A DNA stretch of 64,000 nucleotides from Knoellia locipacati (GTDB taxonomy: Bacteria; Actinomycetota; Actinomycetes; Actinomycetales; Dermatophilaceae), in contig NZ_BKBA01000006.1 of the NCBI RefSeq assembly GCF_007992835.1, positions 40,664 through 104,663 of the forward strand, written 5' to 3'. Both the position numbers and the translations under genes were made by a program. The notes below the pieces were generated by a model. The model saw only the letters and a list, made by a program, of their open reading frames with translations. It ran no database searches and was not told the DNA's origin. Numbering within the stretch: the first letter of the stretch is position 1; each line of letters starts with the position of its first letter. This document shows, one piece after another, positions 17,074-25,782 of the stretch.

Positions 17074-19604
17074 GCACGCGGGGATTGTTCCTGCGCCGGA
17101 TCTCAGGTCACTGCACCGTGAGCTCCGACAAGATCTACGCCTGGTATCGGCTGGCGCCGCAGGGGTGGTCCTTCCGACCCGACGGGATACGTGAGCAGCT
17201 GATTCGCGAGTCCGCGGATGCCCTTGCTCAGTTGGCCAAACGGAACCTCCATCTGAGGGTGACAACCCGGCCGTACCCGGTGAGCCGCTGGGCGCGGGCA
17301 CACGACGCCAACGCGCCGGCCCCGCTGAACTGTTGGCGTGATCACTTGGTGACAGACCAGATGCACTTGGCGCGACGCAGCATGGCCGACAAGGAGGTGT
17401 ATGTCGGGGTTGAGCTGCTCGGCTCGCGACGCATCCTGCACGCTCTCGGCAGCATGGCCCGACCGATGTACGACCGCGAGGTCGCGGCTCTCGGGAGGCC
17501 GGTCCGCGCCACCGACGAGATCATGGCGCTCTCTGGAATGGCTGGCTCCCCTGCCTCCCCGCGTGAGCTCGAGTGGCTACTGCATCGGTCGGTCTCACTC
17601 GGCCTCCCGGCACCTTTGACGCTCGGAGCCGTGGACGACGACACATGGGCCCGCGAGGACCTGGGGGAGTTCACCGACCAGGTCCTGTGGACGGCCAAGC
17701 CGTTCGGCAGGACCGTCACGGTCGAGGGCGATCTGAACGGTCAACGGGTTGCTCGTCATGTCTGCGTGATGAGTGTCGGTCGGATGGCCGATCTCGAGAT
17801 CCCTCCCGGGGTCCCGTGGATGCAGCGCACCGACCAGTTGCCGTTCCCAGTCGAGTGGTCGGCCCGCGTGAGGATCGAGGATCCCGCCAAAGTGGGCGCG
17901 GCGATGCGACGCAACATCCAGAAGATCCGGGCGCAGAAGGACCACTACGAGGTCGAACACCAAGAGCCTGCGCCGGGCGCACTCGACCGGCAGGCGTCCA
18001 AGGCGCTGACGGTGGAGGACGAGATCTCCATGGGCTTGTCAGGGCTCAGCACTCGGACCACGGGCTGGTACCGGCTGGCCGTCTCGGGCGAGACCGAGGA
18101 GGAAGCGATGGAGCGCGCCGGGGCTGTGCGCAAACTCTTCGCACCCCAGATCACGATCACTCGCCCTTGGGATCAGTACGCCATCGCGCGTGAGTTCATC
18201 CCGGGAGAGAAGCTGGCGAACACGGCATACAGACGGCGTATGCCGGTCACCACTTTGGCGGCCGCAGTCCCGGCCGCGACCGCGAAAGTGGGAGACCGAA
18301 TCGGCATCCACTTGGGCGAGACTTCGGGCACGTCCGCACGGGTGGTGACGTGGGAACCGTGGCTCTCGACCGAGCGGGATGAGGAGTCCGGGCTAGCCGT
18401 GATCTGCGCCGGCCTCGGTGGCGGCAAGTCCACGGCTGGCGGCAACATCATCTACCGCACTGTCCTGCAGGGCATTCCGTGGACCGTCTTGGACCCATCG
18501 GGGCGATTGACGGCGCTGTGCCACCTGCCGGAGCTCGCGTCGGTATCGAAGCCGGTGGACCTGCTCGATGCCGAGCCCGGTGCCCTGTCGCCCTACCGGG
18601 TGATCGCGGAGCCGCGCAGGGAGCACTTCGACTCGGAGAGCGAGTGGCAGCTGGGGAAGGCGACGGCTGAGAACACCCGACGCCTGCTCACGAGCAGCGT
18701 CCTGCGGTCGATCCTGCCGCGGCAGATGCAGGAACACGTCCTCACGGAGGTGGCGCTCATGCGGGCCGTCGGTCAGGTGGCCGCGAGGCACACGTCCTCT
18801 GCGGGCGAAGTGGTCAAAGCGCTGCGCCACATCGGTGGTGACGACGAGCTGGTCCGACATGCCGGCTACATGCACGACTTCCTCAGTGAGGCCGCGCGAA
18901 CGAGCCACGGCCGGCTGATCTTCCCGCCCGGCTACCAGTCGGACTATCGGGCGAGTGACGCTCTCCTCACGGTGTATTCGTTGCGCGGTCTTTCGCTCCC
19001 GGACGAAGACGCCAAAGGCTCGGAGGACCTCGACGAGCGGCTCAGCATGTGCGTCCTCTACATCGCGGCGTGGCTGGCGCAGCGCGGGATGTACTACGGC
19101 GATGTGCACGCCCGCAAGGGCATCTTCATCGACGAAGCCTGGGCACTGTCGTCCTTCTCCACCGGCCGCCGGTTCATTGAGCGGGCCGGGCGTGACTCGC
19201 GCAAACACAACACCCGAGTCATCATGGCGAGCCAGAATCCGTCAGACCTCCTCAAGCTCGACCTCGCCAACCTCGTCTCGGCAGCCTTCATCGGTCGGTT
19301 GACAGGCGAGGACGCCCAGCGCGACGCCCTGCGGTTCATCCCGGGTGCTCGTCCCGACGTGGGCTACGAGGCGATCTTCGAGTCGCTCTCCCGCCCGACC
19401 AGCCATGGTCACCGTGGCTCACGCGAGTTCGTGTTCAGCGACGGCGCCGGAGGGGTTGAGCGGATGCGCATGGACCTGTCGGCCCACCCTCAGTTGCTGG
19501 AGGCTCTCAACACCACTGCAGACCCGAACAAGGCGCGCGATCGTCTGGCTTCGGTCGAGCGCGCTGCATCGGGCGCCGTGGCCGAGGAGCGTGAGATCGC
19601 ATGA
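17070..19604 (+). CDS. VirB4/TraC-type conjugation ATPase
   Basis: From ATG 17070 this is an 844-residue protein. The N-terminal half is the partner-binding domain of actinobacterial VirB4-like proteins; the C-terminal half is an ATPase with Walker A AGLGGGKSTAGG, Walker B GIFIDEAWALSS and the ASQNPSDLL sensor region. VirB4 ATPases energise pilus or channel assembly in type IV secretion and are the hallmark of conjugation systems. The start overlaps the upstream PrgI-like gene and the stop overlaps the next gene, so it is in a tightly coupled operon. It should act at the inner face of the membrane. Confidence 0.88.
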   Translation: MSTRGLFLRRISGHCTVSSDKIYAWYRLAPQGWSFRPDGIREQLIRESADALAQLAKRNLHLRVTTRPYPVSRWARAHDANAPAPLNCWRDHLVTDQMHLARRSMADKEVYVGVELLGSRRILHALGSMARPMYDREVAALGRPVRATDEIMALSGMAGSPASPRELEWLLHRSVSLGLPAPLTLGAVDDDTWAREDLGEFTDQVLWTAKPFGRTVTVEGDLNGQRVARHVCVMSVGRMADLEIPPGVPWMQRTDQLPFPVEWSARVRIEDPAKVGAAMRRNIQKIRAQKDHYEVEHQEPAPGALDRQASKALTVEDEISMGLSGLSTRTTGWYRLAVSGETEEEAMERAGAVRKLFAPQITITRPWDQYAIAREFIPGEKLANTAYRRRMPVTTLAAAVPAATAKVGDRIGIHLGETSGTSARVVTWEPWLSTERDEESGLAVICAGLGGGKSTAGGNIIYRTVLQGIPWTVLDPSGRLTALCHLPELASVSKPVDLLDAEPGALSPYRVIAEPRREHFDSESEWQLGKATAENTRRLLTSSVLRSILPRQMQEHVLTEVALMRAVGQVAARHTSSAGEVVKALRHIGGDDELVRHAGYMHDFLSEAARTSHGRLIFPPGYQSDYRASDALLTVYSLRGLSLPDEDAKGSEDLDERLSMCVLYIAAWLAQRGMYYGDVHARKGIFIDEAWALSSFSTGRRFIERAGRDSRKHNTRVIMASQNPSDLLKLDLANLVSAAFIGRLTGEDAQRDALRFIPGARPDVGYEAIFESLSRPTSHGHRGSREFVFSDGAGGVERMRMDLSAHPQLLEALNTTADPNKARDRLASVERAASGAVAEEREIA

Positions 19605-21538
19605 GTCTCGGCTGTGGCCAGCACACGAGGCGTCTTGTGCGCGTCGGCCTTCTGACGTTCCTGCTGGTGATCCTGGGCGGAGCGGCTGCGGCGGCGAGGC
19701 CGTCGATCCCGGGTCTGCCCGACTGCAAGGAGGCTCCCGTCGCGGAGTACCCCGACCGCGGTGTCTCAGGAATGCTCGACCCGGCGCCGTCCCCGGTCCC
19801 GGTCGCCCGCGACCCGTTCGCACCACAACGGACGACGAGCATCTACGACCAGTACGGATACGCCGGTTTGCGCTGGAGCACCTACGACCTCGGCTGCGGT
19901 GGCTCGGTCCGCAATCCGGAAGCGGCAGCCGACACGATGGTCGGCAACATGGCGATGTCCGCAGCGGTGTTCGTCACGTCCCTGAGCAACGGCATACACA
20001 ACGCCGTATCGAATCCGAAGGACTACATGGGTCCCTTGGACCGCGTGGTCGACCGTGTCTCGGAGCGGATGAACGAGGCCATATGGACGCCTTGGGGTGG
20101 CGTGGCACTGCTCGGCGTTGTTGGGCTGCTGCTGGTGTACTCGACCCGGGGCCAACTGTCGTCAGTCGTGTCCGGTGGGCTCTGGGCAATGCTCGTGCTG
20201 GCGGTCCTGAGCGGGCTGGCGGCCTATCCCGGACGGGCGGCATCGTTCTTCGATGAGACCGTGACACAGACCATTGGCAACCTCCAAGCCAGTAGTGCTG
20301 GGGTCGTGTCTGACGCTGAAGGGGGCCCAGGCCGGAGCCAAGGAGCTTTGGCCGTCGACACGGTGCTGTATCAGAACTGGCTGCGGGGCGAGCTTGGAAG
20401 CTCCGAGGGTGCAGCGGCGGAGAGGTGGGGTCCGCGGCTGTTTGGTGCCACAGCCCTCACTCGCGCCGAGGCGGCCTCGAGCCGAGATCCCGAGCGGGCA
20501 AAGGAGATATCCGAGAGCAAGGCTGAGGCGTTCACTGAGGTGGCCGACGAGATACAGGAGCAGGACCCCTCGACGTATGCCGTCCTGCAGGGGAAGGCGG
20601 GAGGGCGTGCCGGAACCGGGGTGCTGACTCTGCTGGGGTCACTCTTCACCGTCGGATTCCGGCTGATCGCGGACGCCTTCCTGGTGGCGGGGCTGGTGAT
20701 GCTTCGCCTCCTGGTCATGTTCTTCCCGGCAGCCGCGGTGGTCGGGATCATCGCCCCGCTCTCGTCAGTGGTGCGCCGGATCGGGAACATCGGCGCTGCG
20801 TCGCTCGTGAACGTGATCGCGTTCTCCGCCGGTTCGGTCATCCACACAGCGGCGATCAGTGCCCTTCTCAGCACCGCGGACGGCCCAGGGATGTCCGTGA
20901 TGGCCCTGCTGCTCTGTCTGGTCCTGACCGTCGCGGCCTTCGTGTTGATGATGCCGTTCCTGTCCATGACCCAGATGCTTGGCGGCCAGTCGCGTCGCGG
21001 CCTTCTGAGGTCCGTGCGACAGAACGTCGTCCGCTACGCCGTCAGTCGGAAAGCGACCGAGGACGGAACCAGCGATGTGCTCGAGGAGCAAGTCGGGCGT
21101 CGGTCCATGCCGGCTGATGGTTCTCCCGGGAGAAGGGTTGCAGATCCGCCGCGAGCGGAGACGTACCAGCGCCCGACGCCGGTGTGGGACATCACCAGCG
21201 ACGGCGTTCAATGGCGCCACATGAGTGACGGTGATGCCGGTGGCTCGGTCTTCGTGAGCCAGCCGCGACAGCAACTGTCACAAGGCGGCGATGACGCTGC
21301 GCGTTCCTCCTCCGATCCGATAGCTCCACCTCCTGATGGGCCGAAGGGCACGGAGCCCTCCCCATCCCGGCACCGGCTCTTGGTTGGGCAGGTGGTGGGT
21401 CAGGAGCAGGATCGCGCCCGCCGGATGCACATCGTGCGACCTCATGAGGGAAACGCGTCGCTGCGGCACGACGGTTCAATGGGTCACGACATCTTCGACC
21501 CGGGCATCGGTCGCAGTGATGACCGGGAGGCGTCATGA
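19601..21538 (+). CDS. Polytopic conjugation membrane protein (VirB6/TrbL-like)
   Basis: This 645-residue protein has an N-terminal signal or TM helix, a periplasm-like region with paired cysteines, then about seven TM helices between residues 150 and 470 (VALLGVVGLLLVYST, GLWAMLVLAVLSGL, LIADAFLVAGLVMLRLLVMFF, MALLLCLVLTVAAFVLMMPFL) and a long hydrophilic tail. This is the layout of VirB6/TrbL/TcpH-type channel components. It overlaps both neighbours by 4 bp. Alternative names are possible since this class is recognised by topology rather than motifs. Confidence 0.75.
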   Translation: MSLGCGQHTRRLVRVGLLTFLLVILGGAAAAARPSIPGLPDCKEAPVAEYPDRGVSGMLDPAPSPVPVARDPFAPQRTTSIYDQYGYAGLRWSTYDLGCGGSVRNPEAAADTMVGNMAMSAAVFVTSLSNGIHNAVSNPKDYMGPLDRVVDRVSERMNEAIWTPWGGVALLGVVGLLLVYSTRGQLSSVVSGGLWAMLVLAVLSGLAAYPGRAASFFDETVTQTIGNLQASSAGVVSDAEGGPGRSQGALAVDTVLYQNWLRGELGSSEGAAAERWGPRLFGATALTRAEAASSRDPERAKEISESKAEAFTEVADEIQEQDPSTYAVLQGKAGGRAGTGVLTLLGSLFTVGFRLIADAFLVAGLVMLRLLVMFFPAAAVVGIIAPLSSVVRRIGNIGAASLVNVIAFSAGSVIHTAAISALLSTADGPGMSVMALLLCLVLTVAAFVLMMPFLSMTQMLGGQSRRGLLRSVRQNVVRYAVSRKATEDGTSDVLEEQVGRRSMPADGSPGRRVADPPRAETYQRPTPVWDITSDGVQWRHMSDGDAGGSVFVSQPRQQLSQGGDDAARSSSDPIAPPPDGPKGTEPSPSRHRLLVGQVVGQEQDRARRMHIVRPHEGNASLRHDGSMGHDIFDPGIGRSDDREAS

Positions 21539-22110
21539 GCCTTCGTGGTCAGGATCTGTGGCGCTGGCCTTTGTGGTCGTGGAAGCACTTCACGATCACC
21601 TGCATGGTGCTCGCTGCGGTGCTCGTCGGCATCGGGCGGCTGCAATCGAGTGGAGCTGACTCGGGCGCTGGGAGCCCCACCACCAGGGCTGTCACCAGTC
21701 GATCGGTGTCGGAGTCCGCGACCTCACCTACACCAGCGACTCAGTCGAAGGCTCTAATACCGACGGCCACGGCACCGAGTCAGTCGGAGTCCATAGCTGA
21801 CCCAGGCGAGGTCTCCGGCCAGTTCGTCGCTGGGTGGGCGCGGCCGTATGACCCACCCTCGGAGTGGCGTGGACGTCTGCTGCCTCTGTCGACGAAGGAG
21901 TTCGCTGCCGAGCTGTCAAAGACTGATCCGCTCAGAGTGCCCGCGACGGCCGTTGTGGGTGAGGGAACCGAAGTCGCGAGAGCCGCGAACTCCCGGACGA
22001 TGCGGCATACGACAGACAACGGCGGGGTTCTGGTCTTCCTCAAGCGAACAGGTTCGCGCTGGCTCGTGAGCGGGATTGCGCCGGACGAGTCGGCCGGAGG
22101 CGTGCCGTGA
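21535..22110 (+). CDS. Single-pass conjugation protein (VirB8/TcpC-like)
   Basis: This 191-residue protein has a Trp-rich cytosolic N terminus (LWRWPLWSWKHF), one TM helix (TCMVLAAVLVGIGRL), a Ser/Thr/Pro linker and a small extracellular domain ending VLVFLKRTGSRWLVSGIAPD. Bitopic proteins with a C-terminal NTF2-like domain are the VirB8/TcpC components of type IV systems; the last strand pattern (VxxxRxGxRWxVxxI) suits that domain. It overlaps both neighbours by 4 bp. Confidence 0.68.
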   Translation: MSLRGQDLWRWPLWSWKHFTITCMVLAAVLVGIGRLQSSGADSGAGSPTTRAVTSRSVSESATSPTPATQSKALIPTATAPSQSESIADPGEVSGQFVAGWARPYDPPSEWRGRLLPLSTKEFAAELSKTDPLRVPATAVVGEGTEVARAANSRTMRHTTDNGGVLVFLKRTGSRWLVSGIAPDESAGGVP

Positions 22111-23165
22111 GCGACCCGGTGACGGCCGCCGTCCTCGAGATGGGCAGGCGCGTGGTGATTCGGCGCATCCTCCGCTTCATCGCCTGGTCAATGCCGGTGG
22201 TGCTTGTCGGGGTGGCTGGTGTCGCCATCTATGCGAGCCTGCTGCTGGCTGGAGGCGGCAGCGACGAGGCTTCGGGGCCGCTCTGCGCGGGGTTTCAGCG
22301 ACCGACCGTTCAAGCCGAGGCGACCCTGGACGCCGAGCAGATAGCCAACGCTCAGAGCATCGTTGCGGTTGGGCGTCGCCTGAACGTGCCAGATCGGGGC
22401 TTGGCCATCTCCCTCGCCACCGCGATGCAGGAGTCGACCCTGCACAACATTCCTTACGGCGACCGAGATTCGATCGGGCTGTTCCAGCAGCGCGCGCCTT
22501 GGGGGAGTCGCCCGGAACGTCTTGATCCAACCACCTCCGCCGAGATGTTCTTCAACGGTGGTCGTGGGGGCCAACCCGGGCTGCTCTCAGTCCCGAACTA
22601 CCTGTCGATGCCACTGTCACTCGCCGCCCAAGCTGTGCAGCGAAGCGCGTTCCCAGATGCATACGCTAAGTGGGAAGGGCTGGCCTACCGGCTGCTGAGT
22701 TTGCCGATCGTGACGGGCGCGAAGTGCTTGGTAGATGCCGTTGGACGCTCGTCGGGGATCGTCGCCGCGGCCCTCGAGTGGCTGGGCACGCCATATTCCT
22801 GGGGCGGGGGAGGGATGGACGGACCGTCGTTCGGAATCGCCCATGGGGCGGGCACAAGGGGCTTTGACTGCTCGGGCCTGACGAGGTATGCCGTGTTCGT
22901 CGGTACGGGACGGGTGATCCCCCGCGTCGCTAGTGACCAAGCCAGGTCCTTGCGGCAAGTGCCGGTTGACCAGATGCAAGCCGGGGATCTCCTCTTCTTC
23001 CACGCTGATGGAGACCCAGCCGGCTTCTACCACCACGTGGGAATCGCGGACGGGAACGGCGGGATGGTGCACGCGCCGCGGACCGGCCGGACAGTGGAGG
23101 TGGTGCCTGACGTCCTGTCGAGCGGTTACTTCTCCGCCCAATTGGCCCTCGTGGGGCGGGCTTGA
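22107..23165 (+). CDS. Conjugation cell-wall hydrolase: lysozyme-like plus NlpC/P60
   Basis: This 352-residue protein has an N-terminal TM helix (SMPVVLVGVAGVAIYASLLL), a transglycosylase/lysozyme-like region (LAISLATAMQESTLHNIPYG with a candidate Glu and DRDSIGLFQQR) and a C-terminal NlpC/P60 domain (CSGLTRYAVFVGTG with the catalytic Cys, YHHVGIADGNGGMVHAP with the catalytic His). Such double-domain enzymes open peptidoglycan locally for the transfer channel in Gram-positive conjugation systems. It is the last gene of the transfer operon; the first cassette-array site begins 22 bp after its stop. Confidence 0.86.
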   Translation: MSDPVTAAVLEMGRRVVIRRILRFIAWSMPVVLVGVAGVAIYASLLLAGGGSDEASGPLCAGFQRPTVQAEATLDAEQIANAQSIVAVGRRLNVPDRGLAISLATAMQESTLHNIPYGDRDSIGLFQQRAPWGSRPERLDPTTSAEMFFNGGRGGQPGLLSVPNYLSMPLSLAAQAVQRSAFPDAYAKWEGLAYRLLSLPIVTGAKCLVDAVGRSSGIVAAALEWLGTPYSWGGGGMDGPSFGIAHGAGTRGFDCSGLTRYAVFVGTGRVIPRVASDQARSLRQVPVDQMQAGDLLFFHADGDPAGFYHHVGIADGNGGMVHAPRTGRTVEVVPDVLSSGYFSAQLALVGRA

Positions 23166-23187
23166 TTGAGAGCGGCCGTTCGGCTCG

Positions 23188-23264
23188 AACGTGATGCTCA
23201 CCCGCATGTCGCTGCAGCTCACTCAAGGGTCGCCGTTTCACTCACATGCCGATGAGCGTGCGTT
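23188..23264 (+). repeat. Cassette-array site 1
   Basis: A 77-bp imperfect inverted repeat running from AACG to CGTT. Left arm parts GCTCA and GCATGT pair with ACATGC and TGAGC on the right, with three mismatched bases between. The right half TGCCGATGAGCGTGCG is repeated exactly in site 12. It opens the array 22 bp after the NlpC/P60 stop. Confidence 0.75.
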
Positions 23265-23461
23265 GCGGTCCTTGCTCCTCGGCCGTTCTGGACGCAAGGC
23301 GTGTAAGGCTGACAAGTCCGGACAAACGTGGCGGGCAATCGCCGCGCCTCCTCTAAACTGCCATCGCGCTTCAGCCTGGGGCTTGGGAGAGGTCGCAGGT
23401 GTGGCCGCGTACGGGACGTGACCATCCTTGAGTGCTCTTGACTGTTGGCGGATGGAGGAAC

Positions 23462-23959
23462 ATGGCGTTTTCGGCGCTCCCGACTCGGGGCATCAGGAAC
23501 CCCTTGGTGCGGAGTCTCAACCTCAATCGCACGCTGGCGCTTGCTGTCTTCCGGATTGCTGAGGGAGGCGCTGACCCTGAGGTGACCTGGCGTCAAGAAG
23601 CCGAGGACCCGAAAGGCGCCTTTCAAGCACTTGGGACATACATCGCCATCGGTGCGATGGTCGCTGCACCCCTCGTTCCATGGCCGTACTACTTGCTGAT
23701 TCGGGATCTCCTCCCACGCGGTCTCACGACGGATCTCCTTGATGTGATGTGCATAGTTCTCATTCCGTTGTCCGGTCTGATCGGCTACGTGGACTGCCGC
23801 TTAGCGGCGTCGCGGGAGGCGGAGAACCTCACCCTCTCGAAGACACCGCCCGCCCCACCAGCCCGCTTAGATCTCCTAGGGAACGGCCGGGTATTGGGGC
23901 GAAGCTCAACGCTAGGTTTCGTCGCAAGCCTGGTGGCTTCAGCACTCTTCGCCATCTAA
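23462..23959 (+). CDS. Cassette gene 1: three-helix membrane protein
   Basis: From ATG 23462 (GGAGGA at 7-11 nt), 165 residues with three hydrophobic helices: AIGAMVAAPLVPWPYYLLI, LLDVMCIVLIPLSGLIGYV and LGFVASLVASALFAI at the very end. The N-terminal 60 residues are soluble and basic. No known family. About 200 bp between site 1 and this gene have no obvious reading frame and may contain a promoter. The TAA stop overlaps the AAC that opens site 2. Confidence 0.6.
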   Translation: MAFSALPTRGIRNPLVRSLNLNRTLALAVFRIAEGGADPEVTWRQEAEDPKGAFQALGTYIAIGAMVAAPLVPWPYYLLIRDLLPRGLTTDLLDVMCIVLIPLSGLIGYVDCRLAASREAENLTLSKTPPAPPARLDLLGNGRVLGRSSTLGFVASLVASALFAI

Positions 23960-24060
23960 CGCTGGTAAGGCTGCGCGATCCGCGTGGGCCGGCTCACCCG
24001 CGTGGCGAATGCCCGCATCTGCCTCGATCGGCTCGCTGAATGTCGACGAGCGAGCAGCGT
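23958..24060 (+). repeat. Cassette-array site 2
   Basis: Opens with AACGCTG, which overlaps the stop of gene 1 and pairs with CAGCGT at 24055-24060. An inner perfect stem GCTCGCT/AGCGAGC lies in the right half, and GCATCTGCCTC replaces the usual core. One of the longer and more divergent sites. Confidence 0.55.
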
Positions 24061-24086
24061 GGTCTCGTATCGCTGATGATTGCGCC

Positions 24087-24419
24087 ATGAGCAATGACAG
24101 GCGCTGGTTTCCCGGCCGAGAGGCAAAACAAATGCTCGAGACCGGTTGGGCTCTGGCTGAAGGAGAGCGGTGGGACGCTGCGGCCGAGGGCGATTGCGAC
24201 TTGACGTCGCTTCGACTCCACGCCCCAAGAACGCTCGCCTTGGAGTTCCGTCTGGACGGCCCCGTCACACGACTCATCGAGTTCCCCGGACTGGCAGAAC
24301 TGCACATCGACGGCGACCTTCAGTGGGAGGGAGAAGCCGATCTTGGGTGGGAGGTTGGACACGTCGATGTCACTTGCGGGATCACCAAGACGGGACGGGC
24401 TGGTGGTTTACGTCCTTGA
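24087..24419 (+). CDS. Cassette gene 2: small soluble protein, unknown
   Basis: The ATG at 24087 is chosen because the frame upstream of it runs through site 2. The 110-residue product has an acidic, Trp-containing helical N terminus (MSNDRRWFPGREAKQMLETGW) and beta-type segments (TLALEFRLDGPVTRLIEFPGL, ELHIDGDLQWEG). There is no membrane helix and no recognised family. No strong ribosome binding site is visible. Confidence 0.5.
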   Translation: MSNDRRWFPGREAKQMLETGWALAEGERWDAAAEGDCDLTSLRLHAPRTLALEFRLDGPVTRLIEFPGLAELHIDGDLQWEGEADLGWEVGHVDVTCGITKTGRAGGLRP

Positions 24420-24478
24420 GCTGCCGCAGGCGATCCTGCGCTTTGCGAGCGCCCTGGGGCTGGCCGGGTCCTGATCTG

Positions 24479-24527
24479 AACGACTCGCGTCAGGTGCCCG
24501 CTCATTACGCAGTGTGCGCATTCGGCG
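24479..24527 (+). repeat. Cassette-array site 3
   Basis: Begins AACG (24479) and contains the stem CGCTCATTACGCA/TGCGCATTCGGCG around a 3-nt loop (9 of 13 positions complementary plus a wobble). The TGCCGC core is altered to TGCCCGC. It lies 60 bp after the stop of cassette gene 2. Confidence 0.55.
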
Positions 24528-24544
24528 CGCCGTATCCTCGTGAT

Positions 24545-24796
24545 GTGATCGAGGATGTCGGGTTTCAGGTCAACTGGATCAGCGTGCCGATCTTTTTCGC
24601 GCTTGCGGGCGGCCTAGCACTCCATGCCAAGCGCGTGTCTGGCGGCTGGACACGGCCATGGATCGGCATCAAACCACTGTGGTGGTTCGTCCTCATCTTC
24701 TTTGTGCCCTTTGTTGGGGTACCAGTTCTCGTCGTGCGCCTAATCGCGAATAGGGACACGCCGGGCGTGATCACTGGCCGCGGCGTCTCCCGCTGA
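24545..24796 (+). CDS. Cassette gene 3: small two-helix membrane protein
   Basis: The GTG at 24545, just after site 3, opens an 83-residue protein with two TM helices (WISVPIFFALAGGLALHA and PLWWFVLIFFVPFVGVPVLVVRL) and a short basic tail. The upstream extension of this frame crosses site 3 and gene 2, so it is not used. The TGA stop is inside the left edge of site 4. Function is unknown. Confidence 0.55.
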   Translation: MIEDVGFQVNWISVPIFFALAGGLALHAKRVSGGWTRPWIGIKPLWWFVLIFFVPFVGVPVLVVRLIANRDTPGVITGRGVSR

Positions 24797-24839
24797 GCTT
24801 CCGGATCTGCCGCCTTCCGCGCAAACGTTTCGATGAGCG
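24791..24839 (+). repeat. Cassette-array site 4
   Basis: Core GGATCTGCCGC on the left and CGATGAGCG on the right, closed by CGCT/AGCG, with AAACGTTT near the centre. The left edge overlaps the stop codon of gene 3. Confidence 0.6.
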
Positions 24840-24889
24840 ACGTCCTCAGGTATGGCGATTTGAATTCTCGGTAGAGCTACGTTGTGCTC

Positions 24890-25243
24890 ATGTCTCAGAC
24901 AACGGCGCCGAAGCGTCCAGCGACTCAGCGCCGGGGTGTGGGTGTGCTCCAACGTGCGGCCGGCGTCGCTGCGCTTGTTGCCGGAAGCTGCGTCTCGATC
25001 CTGCTGGCCCTCAGCGGATGGTTCCTCGGGGCAGCCCCACTGACTGCCGTCGAACCGAACGGCCTGTTCGTGGACTGCGGCCCCGCCCTCTTCGATCGCC
25101 CTAACCCGCTTCCCGATGCGGCCTGCGCGAGCGCCTACTTTCCCTTGCCAGTCGTTAGTGTCCTGTTCCTGGTTGTGGGCACCCTTGGCGCACTGTCGTG
25201 CCTCGGCCTTCTCGCGCGTCGGGACCTCTCGAACCTGCCTTGA
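24890..25243 (+). CDS. Cassette gene 4: two-helix membrane protein
   Basis: From ATG 24890, a 117-residue protein with a basic N terminus, TM helices AAGVAALVAGSCVSILLALSG and LPVVSVLFLVVGTLGALSCLG, and an external loop of about 45 residues holding two cysteines (FVDCGPALF and DAACASAYF) that may form a disulfide. GTG 24884 is an alternative start. No family recognised. Its stop is 3 bp before the AAC of site 5. Confidence 0.55.
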   Translation: MSQTTAPKRPATQRRGVGVLQRAAGVAALVAGSCVSILLALSGWFLGAAPLTAVEPNGLFVDCGPALFDRPNPLPDAACASAYFPLPVVSVLFLVVGTLGALSCLGLLARRDLSNLP

Positions 25244-25246
25244 CGT

Positions 25247-25299
25247 AACGCACTCACATGCCGCGGATCGGTACCCTCGCGGGTGTGAAGCGGATGGTT
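25247..25299 (+). repeat. Cassette-array site 5
   Basis: AACGCAC-TCACA-tg-CCGCG on the left pairs with CGCGG-g-TGTGA on the right: two perfect 5-bp stems separated by an unequal internal loop. This asymmetry is what is seen in attC hairpins. GTT follows at 25297-25299. Confidence 0.75.
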
Positions 25300-25500
25300 G
25301 TCGACGGCGAGCACTTCGACGTCATCGAGCGCGTCGGCGAGCCCGGGGTCCATGAGCTTCGTTGGACCTCCGGCCCCAACGCGGACTACGGCTTCGTGAC
25401 TTCGACCTACAGCGGTGAAGGTCAAACCGACGCGGAGCTCAAGGACGCTATTCGCAACTTCCTCGGTCTGGTGGATCCGATCACTGGCTACATCGATTAG
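25285..25500 (+). CDS. Cassette gene 5: small acidic protein
   Basis: A 71-residue acidic protein from GTG 25285; ATG 25294 is an equally possible start. The pattern VDGEHFDVIERVGEPGVHELRW, PNADYGFVTSTYSG, TDAELKDAIRNFLGLVDPITGYID reads as a compact beta-alpha domain of a kind seen in short actinobacterial hypotheticals. The start lies within the right half of site 5 and the stop is followed 3 bp later by site 6. No known function. Confidence 0.6.
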   Translation: MKRMVVDGEHFDVIERVGEPGVHELRWTSGPNADYGFVTSTYSGEGQTDAELKDAIRNFLGLVDPITGYID

Positions 25501-25503
25501 CTC

Positions 25504-25545
25504 AACCGGATCTGCCGCGGTCCGGTGACCTTTTCGGGGGTCGCC
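25504..25545 (+). repeat. Cassette-array site 6
   Basis: AACCGGATCTGCCGCGGTCCGG: stem CCGGA/TCCGG around the core, followed by a second stem GGTGACC/GGTCGCC. The CCGGA/TCCGG pair recurs in site 16. Confidence 0.6.
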
Positions 25546-25694
25546 GCCCATGGTGGACGGCGCCCCCTGGGGCCTGGCCCGACTCGAACGGTGCCGTCAT
25601 CCTTGAGTTCAGTGACGCCCAGTACCAGCGCTGGGCGTTGAGCAGGCTGTCCGCAGACAGTACGGGAGAGTCGCCCTAGAGAGCACTCAAGTTG
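25546..25694. other. Cassette F: segment without a clear gene
   Basis: These 150 bp between sites 6 and 7 have no complete gene. One frame ending at TAG 25679 reads GAVILEFSDAQYQRWALSRL and looks like the end of a once-longer coding region without a start. A gene-less or decayed cassette is the simplest reading. Confidence 0.45.
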
Positions 25695-25736
25695 AACGCA
25701 CGCATCTGCCGCGTTCCGCGCGGTCGTGCCGATGTC
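25695..25736 (+). repeat. Cassette-array site 7
   Basis: AACGCACG-CATC-tg-CCGCG-ttccg-CGCGG-tcgtgcc-GATG: outer 4-bp and inner 5-bp perfect stems with unequal loops of 2 and 7 bases. It is closely similar to site 13. Confidence 0.75.
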
Positions 25737-25782
25737 AGGGCACTCGACAGCGCGCAGACCCGAGTTCGGCGAAGATGCATGC

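Noticed and set aside
23191..23421. Short frame between site 1 and cassette gene 1
   Set aside because: It runs through the inverted repeat of site 1 and has no ribosome binding site or coding pattern.
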